Shown here: positions 28,871 to 38,765 of the stretch, piece after piece
Layout: each line of letters opens with the position of its first letter
How positions within the stretch are numbered: the first letter of the stretch is position 1
DNA from: Pelobates cultripes
Lineage: Eukaryota; Chordata; Amphibia; Anura; Pelobatidae
NCBI GenBank assembly: GCA_933207985.1
Contig: OW240912.1
Location: 200,653,593-200,717,592, forward strand
Length of the DNA: 64,000 bases
Direction of reading: 5' to 3'
Notes under the pieces: generated by a model
The model's input: the letters and a program-made list of their open reading frames with translations, nothing else
Databases searched by the model: none
Told to the model about the DNA's origin: nothing
Translations under genes and position numbers: made by a program

Positions 28871-30769
28871 TATTGTATTTGTTAGTTCTCTGTATGTTTT
28901 TGTATGGACTGTATAATATTAATATACTTCTCTGTATCGCTGTACTGTCTCTTGATAATATGACTGATATTCAATAGACGTTGAATTATAAAATAAATTA
29001 CAAACATATACAACAATACAACATCTTAAAGGCAATAAAATCTAAGCAAATGATAAACACCAGAGTAGGAGCCACCCACATCTCTCACAAACATTATTTA
29101 TGAAATCAATACAAAAAATATAAGAAAAACTAAAAATCAGATATGTTTAGAATTAGTCAATCTTGGCTATCTCCAAATAAAATCACCAAAAAATGTCAAA
29201 TGTCCTTTATCTAACTGCAGCCAAGTGATTTAAGAATTTCTATGGTAAATTTTCCAGGGTAATAATTGCTAAATTACACACCTTGTGTTATGACCGTTAA
29301 AGCCTAGCACACATAATGGGGAATGCTATCAAGGCAATGCAGGTACTATTTGGGGGCACAGAGGTAAGTAAGAAGTAATTGCCATGGAAAACAATAGAAT
29401 GTCTCTAACATGTAGCAAGTTGTACCCAAAATAGCACCTGTTGTACCTTGATAAATCTCCTCTACAAGGTCTTATTACCTAAATTTTGATCCTTAATCCT
29501 GGCACTAACAATGAAGCCATACTGATGCGCGACAGGTAGGACAAAGTTACATCAACACAAATTATGCCATGAGGAGAGGATTCTAATTCTTTAATGTAAA
29601 GTTATTACAAAAAAATTTTATGCATCACCTAGTGAAACATAATTTCTCAAGTTTCTGTGCCCAAGTAGGATTTTTCAAAGTTCAACTAGATATATGCATG
29701 TGAAGCATAACAGTAATTTTTGTATTTACAATGTGGGGAGTTTTATTGTGTTTTAAGCACAATCTTTTTTGTTCCTACCTTGTTGTTCAGTAGATTTTAA
29801 CATTATTTAATTATCTGTCTAAAGCATGGTTCTTGATTTGCCATTATGATTCTGACTAGAGACACCTGTTCAGAAATTGTGCTGGGATATACAAATTATT
29901 TGGCCCATCCAGTGTCTATTGCATAATATCAGTGATTATGTTTATTTGGCTATCCTTATGAATATCTGTATCTGTATCTGTAAATAATTCTGTCCTGCAT
30001 TATTATTCTGTCTGCAGTGCACAACCAACGGCTGCCTTCTATAACATTTAGATCTGTAGGCCATTATTATACACATCACCTGATGCTTGCTTAGACAAGC
30101 GATATAATTTTTTTTTTACTCAAATATGAGTTTAGTTGCTTTTGCTTGTTCATTGGTCTTTGAGTTTACTTTCTGTAGTGCTTGTTCCAACATATAATAT
30201 AGCTAATTAAATTGATAGACTGATAGATTATGACCTTCACTTCAGCCTGATAAAGTGTTATGAAGTTGTCTGGATCCCATGTCCCTCTAGTTTTATCCCT
30301 GCACTTGAAAATATTGACGTTCTGTAGGAATGGCAATGTGTCCATTGCAAGGTTTAAATCAGAGGCTCTTCTGTAGAAATAGCCGAGTAAAATTAGTCTA
30401 TTTCAATCAGATGGTCTCATAGCTTGGCGCAGTGCAGAGTTTTGTCACTCATGTGCACTAGCTTCCCAATGCTTTTCTATACCTCCCAAGTGTCCCTATT
30501 AAGGGACAGGGGCCCAAATCCCCCTGTCCCTCTCTTTTTTGTCCCTGTGTTGCTCTCTTCTACGTGATACTGTAGCTGTGTCTCATAATAATAATAATAA
30601 TAATAATAAATCAAAAGTAGCAAAAAGAAAAAAAGAGAAAAAATTGGGGAAAAAATTAAAATCAGCTGAATACTCACCCATTCAGTTGTCAAGGTATGAG
30701 AGTTCTTTAAGATCTTGCAGAGGGAATCCAACTTGTATGCTCTCAACTTGTAGTCCAATCTTGTAGCTG
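28871..30769. other. Intergenic, AT-rich, minor repeats
   Basis: No coding exon is seen. At 30482-30545 a phrase CCTCCCAAGTGTCCCTATTA looks like the end of a dispersed repeat, and an (ATA)n microsatellite lies at 30584-30610. Confidence 0.4.
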
Positions 30770-31079
30770 TTAACACCTTAAGGATGGCGGGTGTACTATG
30801 CTGTCCTTGGGGACCTGGTCCTAAACGCTGGCTGGGAGCATTGTACGCTTATGCCGTCCTTTCCACTTACCTGATCGCTGGCGATCCCCTGCCGGCGGTC
30901 GCGATGGGGGGACTTACCTGGCATCCCAGGGAGTCCCCTGCAACTGATCCGTGCTGACGTTGCGATCACATGGACGGAACAGCCGTCCACAGCAGTGTCT
31001 GCAGGGGCCTGTCTGGAATACCAGGCATTCCCCCCAGTGCCTGTAAGAAAGTTTAATTAAGTTTTAAACAGTTAGTAAT

Positions 31080-31403
31080 GAAAAAATATATAGTATAGTA
31101 ATGAAAAAATATATACTTAGTATAATATATATATATATATATATATATGATCTAAGTGTGTATATAATAAGTAATGAAAAAATATATACTTAGATTATAT
31201 ATATATTAATATATATATATTAATATATTTATATATATATGATCTAAGTGTGTATGTAGATTCCATCTTACACACACATATTCATACACATACAATATGT
31301 CTCTAGGTTTATTTTAATATTAATATATAATTATATATTAATATTAAAATACACTTAGAATGATATTATTTATATATATAAATATATAGTTATAATTTTA
31401 TAA

Positions 31404-31435
<32 letters not shown>

Positions 31436-31679
31436 AATACATAAATAAGTTAAAAATAAATAAATAATAAATAAATAAAAATGATATATACATGCGTAAT
31501 TTCGTTTTAACTGTATTTTGATATTAATATGTATATATAGATATCAAAATACACTTAGAACAAAATTATAGGTATATATATATATATAAATATATATGAA
31601 AATAATTTTTAAAAATTATATATATATATATGAAAATAATTTTTAAAAATTCCATATATATATATATACACACACATAT

Positions 31680-31738
<59 letters not shown>

Positions 31739-31740
31739 TT
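31080..31740. repeat. TA-rich low-complexity tract
   Basis: Long alternating TA runs, the longest at about 31690-31733, are interrupted by short phrases such as GAAAATAATTTTTAAAAAT that recur at 31597 and 31631. It appears to be an expanded internal part of the surrounding element. Confidence 0.9.
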
Positions 31741-31837
31741 TACTTAATTAAGTCATTTTATTAATTACGATTTGAGGGACCTGCCTGACAACCCAGTCAT
31801 AAAGTCCACAGAATTTGGTTCGTAAGTCCTATATTTA

Positions 31838-32165
31838 ACCCTGTAACTTTCCAAGACACCATAAAACCTGTACATGGGGGGTACTGTTTTACTCTGGAGA
31901 CTTTGCTAAACACAAATATTAGTGTTTCAAAACAGTAAAACGTACCACAACGATGATATCATCAGTGAAAGGGCCATTTTTTGGATTTTTCACACACAAA
32001 CGGCACTTTCACTGACAATATCACGTCAATGATATCATCATTGTTGTGATACATTTTACTGTTTGGAAACACTAATATTTCTATTCAGCGAAGTCTCCCG
32101 AGTATAACAGTACCCCCCATGTATAGGTTTTATGGTGTTTTCAAAGGTCACAGAGTCAAATACAT
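31838..32165. repeat. Large imperfect palindrome 1 (about 330 bp)
   Basis: The left arm contains ACCATAAAACCTGTACATGG, a GTACTGTTTTACTCTGGAGACTT phrase and CAACGATGATATCATCA. The right arm repeats these in inverted order (GATGATATCATTGACG-type core, AAGTCTCCCGAGTATAACAG, CCCATGTATAGGTTTTATGG). The centre is near 32000. Divergence between arms is moderate. Confidence 0.9.
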
Positions 32166-32600
32166 GGCTTGCATTTCTGTTTTACTTACATTGAAAATTG
32201 CCAGATTGGTTATGTTGTCTTTGAGACCGTAGAGTAGCCCAGGAATGAGAATTACCCCCATGACGGCATACAATTTACAAAAGTAGACAACCCAAGGTAT
32301 TACAAATGGGGTATGTCCAAACACTGGCCAAAATTTGCGTTCAAATTAGTTTTTTGCATTTTTCACACACAAACAAATATGAACGCTAACTTTGGCCAGT
32401 GTTTGTGACTAAGTGGCTACTATAAAGACTGGACATACCCCATTTGTTGTAATACCTTGGGTTGTCTACTTTTGCAAATGGTGTGCTATGATGGGGTAAT
32501 TCTCATTCCTGGGCTACTATTTGGTCTCAAAGGCACCATAACCAGTCTGGCAAATTTCAATGTGTATAAACTGAAAAAGTAACATGCTATATTTGACCCT
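32166..32600. repeat. Large imperfect palindrome 2 (about 430 bp)
   Basis: The left arm contains GAGTAGCCCAGGAATGAGAA, ACAACCCAAGGTATTACAAA and TGGGGTATGTCC. The right arm carries their inverse complements (GGACATACCCCATTTGTTGT, TTCTCATTCCTGGGCTACTA). The centre is near 32365. It adjoins palindrome 1, and the outer arms of both share a GTCAAATA..ATGGC phrase, so an alternative pairing between neighbouring arms is possible. Confidence 0.9.
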
Positions 32601-32639
32601 GTTTCACTTTTTGGGACGGCGAGACATTACAAAGGAGTT

Positions 32640-33240
32640 TCGCTTGCAACGGGTCCTGCGTGGTTGGAGGAGTCGGAGGCATCCGGACTGACATCAGACG
32701 ATTTCCGTGGATTTGCTGTGGCGGTTGATGGTGGCGCTGCCTAGCGTATGCAGTTTGGATAGCGAGAGTTTGTTATTCCAGGTTGCATTCATCTTATGTT
32801 TTTTCAGAGCTTTACGGGTTGGGGAGCTCATAGCCCCCAATCGCTGTTCGGTTTCCCCACTATTGTTATCAGATGTGCGTTGGTCGGAGAGTTTTGTGGA
32901 TTTACATATTCGCAGGTCAAAGATGGATTAGGCCGTTATAGGCATGTGGCTCCCGGTGGGGAATACTGGGGGTGAGTTTTGTCTTGTTCGGGTATTTCAT
33001 CGTTATATGGCGGCTAGGCCATCGTCAGTCTCGCTATTGGTACACGCAGATGTGTCCCCGCTTACTTGTTTCCAGTTCATGTCTGTGCTGGGGAAAGCGG
33101 TGGTTTCTTGTGGGCGAGATCCGACCGGGTTCTCTCCTCATTCCTTTAGAATTGGGGCAGTGACACAAGCTAGCGTCTTGGGTTTTGCGAGTTCGGCTGT
33201 GTAGCTTTTAGGTAGATGGTCATCCCGGAGATATCAGCTG
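32640..33240 (+). pseudogene. DIRS/Ngaro-like tyrosine recombinase, broken
   Basis: Plus-strand frames encode a phage-integrase-like fold. The first catalytic Arg sits in FFRALRVGELIAPN (codon 32815-32817). HSFRIGAVTQA at 33139 supplies the H-x-x-R box. After a +1 shift, GRWSSRRYQLDVQP at 33211 supplies the W/H position and the catalytic Tyr (33232-33234). LHIRRSKMD before a stop at 32932 matches the L..SKTDQ motif of DIRS recombinases. At least one stop and one frameshift interrupt it. The reverse transcriptase expected upstream is absent, so this is a fragment. Confidence 0.85.
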
Positions 33241-33269
33241 GACGTCCAGCCTCATTTGTTGTAATTTGT

Positions 33270-33520
33270 TTCATTATGTGCTCCCCGTTATGTATGGATA
33301 TTAAGACCCTTGTTTATCTATTGGGCAGCTCGACGGGCAGAGTCACGCTCCTATGGACGGAACCTGGGGATTCCAGCGGTTTTAGCGAGGGTTCGCTGGA
33401 GAGTTATGAGGGCTGCCATCTCAGTGGCGGAGTTCCTGGCCAGCACAAGTAATTCACTAGACAAGGCTTTGGGGAGTCGCAGCCTGCTAGGGCTGATGGC
33501 AGAAGGCAGGCTGTAAGAAC
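33270..33520 (+). pseudogene. SGNH-hydrolase-like fragment of the same retroelement
   Basis: The frame reads FIYWAARRAESRSYGRNLGI and then RVRWRVMRAA. This resembles the start of the SGNH hydrolase-like ORF found after the recombinase in vertebrate Ngaro elements (S/F-x-Y/H-WA..RA....GR.LG followed by V.W.G.RG). The nucleophile motif GHSF is not intact at the left, and downstream catalytic motifs are missing. Assignment rests on this short block plus its position directly after the recombinase. Confidence 0.55.
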
Positions 33521-33539
33521 TCTGGAAATACACGGTTTA

Positions 33540-33970
33540 TCTGTCTCTTGTTATTCTCACTTCTATTTTTCACTTTATCACTAACTTCCCTCATTACTAA
33601 AATATCCCTATCCTTTTGCTCACCTGTCCCTGGCAACACCATCTTCATTACTTCCACCTTACTACCCTCCCCTCTCTATTCATCCCATGCACTCTACACA
33701 TACCTTTCCAGCCTATCTCCAACAAACCCTCCCAAATCCTCTACATACATACCCTCCTACAAAACTTTCAAATCCTACTCCCACCTTCACTTCCTTTCTA
33801 TCCTTCTGCTCCCAGCAGCTGGTGATGTCTCTCCAAACCCCGGTCCCATCTCGGCAAACCATTTGCATTTGCATAGGTCTTATGGACTCATTTCCTTTTA
33901 CCGCATCGTCTCATAAACCATACCATTTCATATTTTACTCTATGATTCCACGTAAAATAATCACTTGATA
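33540..33970 (+). pseudogene. L2-like LINE 5' fragment with 2A-like motif
   Basis: The open frame from 33548 encodes a Ser/Leu/Pro-rich leader ending LLLPAAGDVSPNPGP (motif codons 33821-33847). GDxxxNPGP is the hallmark of 2A-like oligopeptides reported at the N-terminus of some APE-type non-LTR retrotransposons. Here Ser replaces the usual Glu (DVEPNPGP). The sequence after the motif (AAACCATACCATTTCATATT) resembles the region just upstream of the endonuclease in the minus-strand LINE at 28870, read on its own strand. The frame ends at 33916, so it is a remnant. Confidence 0.65.
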
Positions 33971-34638
33971 TTCACTCCATGGTCCAATGCCATTTTTCAT
34001 ATTTCACAACATGACCATATAATTCAAATATAAGTGTTGGGTAAATGTTGCTAGTGTGTGTTTGTGTAGAGGGTCTGTGTGTTGGTGCATGGATGTATTT
34101 GTTCTATATATCTGTGTTTGAATGTAGTAGTGTATTTCTGAGGAGTATGTTGTATGTAAAGACAAGGCAGTAATTGCAGAGATTGAACCCAGCAGTACCC
34201 CCCGGTCCCCAGGGATGATATCCTCACTGTGACCCCACACCCCCACACCCAACAAAAATGTATATGAATGTGTATAAAACTGTGTGTTTGTATGTAAGTC
34301 TGGTTGTGAAGTCTGTATGTGTATAGAATATGTGTTTGTGCCTGTGTGTGTTATGTTTTGACAAAGTTTGTATATTTCTTTTATTAATAAAAATGTTTGT
34401 TACTGATAGGATTTCTTCACTAGCAAAACTCACTTCAAATCAGGGCATTTATTGCAGAGTAATAATATTTATTGTAATGGGAAAAATTTTCATATAAGAA
34501 TGAGTTATCATCTTCACGACTAGAAGACTTGGTTACACAACATATTGTTATTCATTTAGTTGGGAAGAGGTTTTTGTCACTTACAGTTTTTGTGTTTATA
34601 ACAGGACAGTGCCATGGCTGTTTTTGTTGCCTCAGGCC

Positions 34639-34677
<39 letters not shown>

Positions 34678-35570
34678 GAGGGCCGGGCTTCCACAACCAA
34701 CAGCATCATGTGATCTCTCTCACATAGCAGCTACAGTGTGTATATGTGCCCATGTGTGTGTGTTTGCATATAAGTCTGTGTTTATGTATATGTCATAATA
34801 AGTGAACACAGCAGGGAGTGGTGTATTCGGTAGAAAACAGGAAATTACCGGACTACACTAAAAAATACATTCAGACCAGGAGGAGGACAAACAGAGAAAA
34901 AATAAAAACAATAAACAATGGCAATATATAAGGAACAGGAGAGATCATAGTAAAATATGTAGCCAGGTCTGGACACAGCAATCAGAATGCAACAAAGCAG
35001 GGTCAATAAACATGGCCATGGCCAACCAATTACTGTACAAAAGGCGCTAAGGTCGTGGCTCATGTCATTTAGGTTTTGTTTCGGTTCAAAATGACATGTG
35101 ACCTAGTGAATATAATGCTACATGCAGAATGCCACAGCCATGTAATTGAGATTGGTATGTAACTGAGGGCTTTAATGCAGCTGCACTCAAATTGGATTCA
35201 GAACCCGGGAAAAGTGACATGGTTGCATGATTTTTAGACCATGTTTGACATGGATGTGCCCAATCTGTAACCAGAGCCTGGAGACTGTTATGCAAATCCG
35301 TCACTAAAGGGGCTTAGAGATGGTGCATTGTGAGACACCAAGAAGAATTATAAAGGGTGTAAGAGGGATGGAGCCAGATGGTGGGTGAGTCCTGAACACT
35401 ATCAGCATCATAGACAAGATGCTCACCAAAAGAGGGGAGTATCGTCCTCGTGTTTATGCAGGCCAAGATACCATGCTGCCTTTAGTGTGTGTATGTGTAT
35501 ATAGAATAGTGTGTGTATAGAGTGTGTGTGTGAATGCATGGGGGTGTGTATAAGGTAAATAGAGTGTGTA
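33971..35570. other. Intergenic, no gene seen
   Basis: TG-rich stretches around 34030-34390 and a (CA)n run at 34644-34676 are present. No exon or clear transposon is seen. Confidence 0.4.
34644..34676. repeat. (CA)n microsatellite
   Basis: A pure run of CA dinucleotides of about 33 bp. Confidence 0.95.
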
Positions 35571-35577
35571 GTGCTCA

Positions 35578-36353
35578 AGTGCAGGGAGTGTAGTGTGTTA
35601 ATAGGGGACGGGATGGCATGTGGTGTAGTAGATTATTATTATTGGGTAATGGGGAGGAGGTGTACTGGGTTAGTAGGGGGTAAGATGGCAGGGGGTCTGG
35701 AGGGTTAATGGGGGTAAGATGGCGGGTGTGTAGTCAGTTATTAGGGATAAGATGGAAGGGGTGTAGTGGGTTAATAGGGGTAAGATGGCAGGGGGTGTAG
35801 TGGGTTAATAGCGGGTAAGATGGCAGGGGGTGTAGTGATTAATAGGGGAAAGATGGCAGGGGGTGTAGTCGGTAAATAGGGGTAAGATGGCAGGGGTGTC
35901 GTCAGTTAATAGAGAGTATGATGGCAGGGAGTGAAGTTTGTTAATAGGCGGTAAGATGGCAGGGGTGTAGTGGGTTAGTAGGGGGTAAGATGGCAGGGGG
36001 TGTAGTGGATTAATAGGGGTAAGATGGCTGGGAGTATAGTTGGGAAATAGGGGTGTCGTCAGTTAATAGGGAGTATGGTGGCAGGGAGTGAAGTGGGTTA
36101 ATAGGGGGTAAGATAGCAGGGGTGTAGTGGGTTAATAGGGGTAGGATGGCAGGGGGTGTAGTGGATTAATAGGGGTAAGATGGCAGGGGGTGTAGTCGGT
36201 AAATAGGGGTAAGATGGCGGGGGTGTCGTCAGTTAATAGGGAGTATGATGGCCGGGAGTGAAGTGGGTTAATAGGGGTAAGATGGTAGGGGTGTAGTGGG
36301 TTAGTAGGGGGTAAGATGGCAGGGGTGTAGTGAGTTAGTAGGGGTAAGATGGC
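35578..36353 (+). repeat. Minisatellite, roughly 34-bp unit
   Basis: The consensus unit is close to GGGTTAATAGGGGTAAGATGG followed by CAGGGGGTGTAGT. About twenty-plus copies run head to tail with point changes and length differences in the G-runs, and some higher-order similarity (a GTCGTCAGTTAATAGGGAGT variant appears at 35898, 36056 and 36226). A few degenerate units reappear at 36560-36690. Confidence 0.95.
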
Positions 36354-36742
36354 TGCTTAATTAATTTAATTATTAATATATATATTCCACTCCCCCTCCC
36401 TCTCATTGCAGGAGGTGTGGTGTGTGTATAAGGGTTATAGAGTGTGTGTGATGTGTTTGTGTGTAAGTGCGGGGGTGTAGTGTGTGTATTTTAAGGGGAA
36501 TAGAGTGTGCGTAGTGTATGTGTGAGTACAGCAGGTGTATATAAGGGGCATGGAGAGTGTGCTGTGTGTAAGTGCAGGGGGTGTAGTGTGTTAATAGGGG
36601 TCAGGGTGTGTAGTGTGTTAATAGGGGACAGAATGGCAGGGGGTGTATAGGGAGGGGGTGTAGTGGTTTAATAGGGGTGAGATGGCTGCTTAATTAATTT
36701 AATCATTAAAATATATATATTCCACTCCCCGTCCCTCTTATT
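36347..36742 (+). repeat. Direct duplication flanking minisatellite remnants
   Basis: The phrase GATGGCTGCTTAATTAATTT followed by an ATTAA..ATATATATTCCACTCCCC block occurs at 36347-36408 and again at 36679-36742. A segment of about 330 bp appears duplicated together with the end of the minisatellite. Confidence 0.85.
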
Positions 36743-37050
36743 ACCTTGTCGGGGTACAGGGGTGCATGCTGATGATGATCCCTGGTGGTCTAGTGGGCCG
36801 GTTATTTAGTAGTTATTTCCATGGCAAAGCTCTGATAATATCGGAGCTTGCGAGAGGGACACAAGGAGGCTGCCTGGCATGCACGAATGCTAGATCTTTC
36901 CTCCGGCCCATGAAGGGACAGTGGTCCCTCTTAGGACCGGTGCTGCACTGTATGGGCCGGCAGGGGAGATCCTGTGATCTCCCTTGTCGGGCATCGGCCC
37001 ATGTCCATCGCGGCCCACTGGGCACTTGCCTGATGGCCAGTCCGGGCCTG
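36730..37050. mobile_element. hAT-like element, right end
   Basis: The segment ends GATGGCCAGTCCGGGCCTG, the inverted counterpart of the left end at 24877. Before it lies a foldback GATCTCC..TTGTCGGGCATCGG paired with CCGGCAGGGGAGATC. The left end is not identifiable, and the minisatellite at 35.6-36.7 kb may be part of the same element. Confidence 0.6.
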
Positions 37051-37175
37051 CAGAAAGCTTACAATAAAATCTGTTGCATTATTTCACAATGGCAACACAA
37101 AGTGACTAGACCCTACATAATGGATCATAGCAGCTTCATATGCTTTAGGCCAACTTGTCATCAGATAACTAATCT

Positions 37176-37235
37176 TTAAAGGGACACTATTGTCACCAGA
37201 ATCACTATAGCTTAATGTAGTGGTTCTGGTGTCTA
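37176..37235 (+). mobile_element. T2-like MITE family A, left-end remnant
   Basis: It begins TTAAAGGGACACTATTGTCA and continues through AGCTTAATGTAGTGGTTCTG, matching 4636-4696. It stops abruptly where CAGGGCCGCC begins at 37236, so the next element probably inserted into or replaced its remainder. Confidence 0.75.
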
Positions 37236-38765
37236 CAGGGCCGCCATCAGAAATTGTGGGGCCCCTAACATAGCTGAAGGTCTGGGCCCCCGGGTGCCCG
37301 CCTCCAAGCCCCGCCTCCAAATCCCGCCCACAGGAATACACACACACAGACACAAAAGAACACAGACACACACACAGGAAGATACACACATACTAACAGA
37401 CACAAATACTGAAACAGACATACACACATATAAACACATACACAGATACACACACACTGACATACAGACACACACACTGACGTACATACATACATACATA
37501 CTGACAAACTGACATACATACACATAAATACATACTGACATACATAATGGCATACATACACATACATACTGATATACATACATATACACACACACACACA
37601 CAGATACATACAGACATACTGACATACACACACACAGACATACATACTGATAGATATATACATACACACATATATACTGACATACACACAGACATACATA
37701 CAGACATATATACATACTGACATACACACATACAGACATACTGACATACACACACAGACATACATGCATACTGACATACATACATACACACATACATACT
37801 GACATACACACACACACACACACACACACAGACATACATACATACTTGCAGACACATACACAGACATACATACATACTGACAAACATACATTTATACATA
37901 CTGACATACACACACACATACAGATAGACACATACATACACACATGCATACAGACATACATACATACAGACATACATGCATACTGACATACATACACACA
38001 TACATACTGACACACACACAGACATATATACATACTGACATACATACAGACAGACATACATACAGACATATATACATACTGACATACACACACACATACA
38101 GATAGACACATACATACACACATACATACAGACATACATGCATACTGACACACACACAGACATATATACATACTCACATACACACAGACGTACATACAGA
38201 CATATATACATACTGACATACACACACATACATACAGACACATACACACATACATAGACATACACACATACATACATGTATGCATACTGACATACACACA
38301 GACATACATACAGACACATACACACATACATACTGACATACTTGCAGACACATACATATACCCACACACTTCATTTAACAGCCACCCTCCTCTTACCTTT
38401 AAGTTGAAGGAGGGTGGCTGGGGATGATGGGAGTGTATGCCTCTGGTATCCTCCACTCTCCCTCTGCTCTCCTTCTTCTCCGCTCTCCGCTCGCACAGAG
38501 TAAGCTGGGAGGAAGTGACCGGCCTTCACGTCGTCCCAGCAGCACTTGCGGTGTAGCTGCAATTTTTTTTTTTTTTAAAGGGGCCCGGTCGCGCTATTAC
38601 GCGGCCGCAGCGCTGACCGGGCCCCTGAAGATATAGAGCACATCGGGTGGCCCTAAATGCTCGGGCCACCTGATGGCCCCCGGTGCAGATGCACCTGCGG
38701 CAGTTTCGCCGTTCCATGTGGGGCCCGGACGGTTGGGCCCCCCAGGGCCGCCGGGCCCGTGACAA
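37236..38765. mobile_element. hAT-like element with CATA-rich array
   Basis: The left end CAGGGCCGCCATCAG has the CAGGG start common in hAT ends. A CA/CATA-rich array fills 37325-38370. The right part is GC-rich with foldbacks (AGGGGCCCGGTCGCG with CGCTGACCGGGCCCCT; CATCGGGTGGCC with GGCCACCTGATG). A second CAGGGCCGCC occurs at 38743 in direct, not inverted, orientation, so the right boundary is uncertain. Long minus-strand Cys/Val/Tyr/Met frames (up to 407 codons) are artefacts of the array. Confidence 0.6.
37325..38370 (+). repeat. CATACA/CTGACA minisatellite-like array
   Basis: More than 1 kb is built from CA, CATA and CTGACATACA words, with irregular higher-order units such as ACAGACATACATACATACTG. 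It strongly resembles a microsatellite that expanded inside the surrounding element. Confidence 0.95.

Larger units (their letters stand above)
30770..32600. mobile_element. TTAA-bounded element with AT-rich core and tandem palindromes
   Basis: The left end TTAACACCTTAAGGATGGCG resembles the ends of the small MITE at 53798-53868 (TTAACCCCTTAAGGAC), so the target is TTAA. The body holds a GC-rich segment, an AT-rich tract of about 650 bp with long TA runs (31080-31740), then two large imperfect palindromes. A right end with TTAA is not visible; it probably was cut when the recombinase fragment at 32640 came to lie next to it. It is non-coding. It could be a Kolobok- or piggyBac-related non-autonomous element; the superfamily is not settled. 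Confidence 0.6.

Noticed and set aside
30770..32600. tRNA or snRNA genes in the structured palindromic region
   Set aside because: The pairing is long-arm palindrome without the box A/B or snRNA promoter elements expected of such genes.
24877..37050. Possibility that CAGGCCCGGACTGG at 24877 and CCAGTCCGGGCCTG at 37050 bound one 12-kb autonomous hAT
   Set aside because: The flanking 8-bp words (CCTTGAAC and CAGAAAGC) do not match, no hAT transposase lies between, and unrelated elements fill the interval. Two separate copies are more likely.
37233..38456. 407-codon minus-strand frame rich in Cys, Val, Tyr and Met, plus overlapping frames
   Set aside because: It is a translation of the CATACA/CTGACA array; every frame is open because the words lack stops. 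No non-repetitive domain exists.
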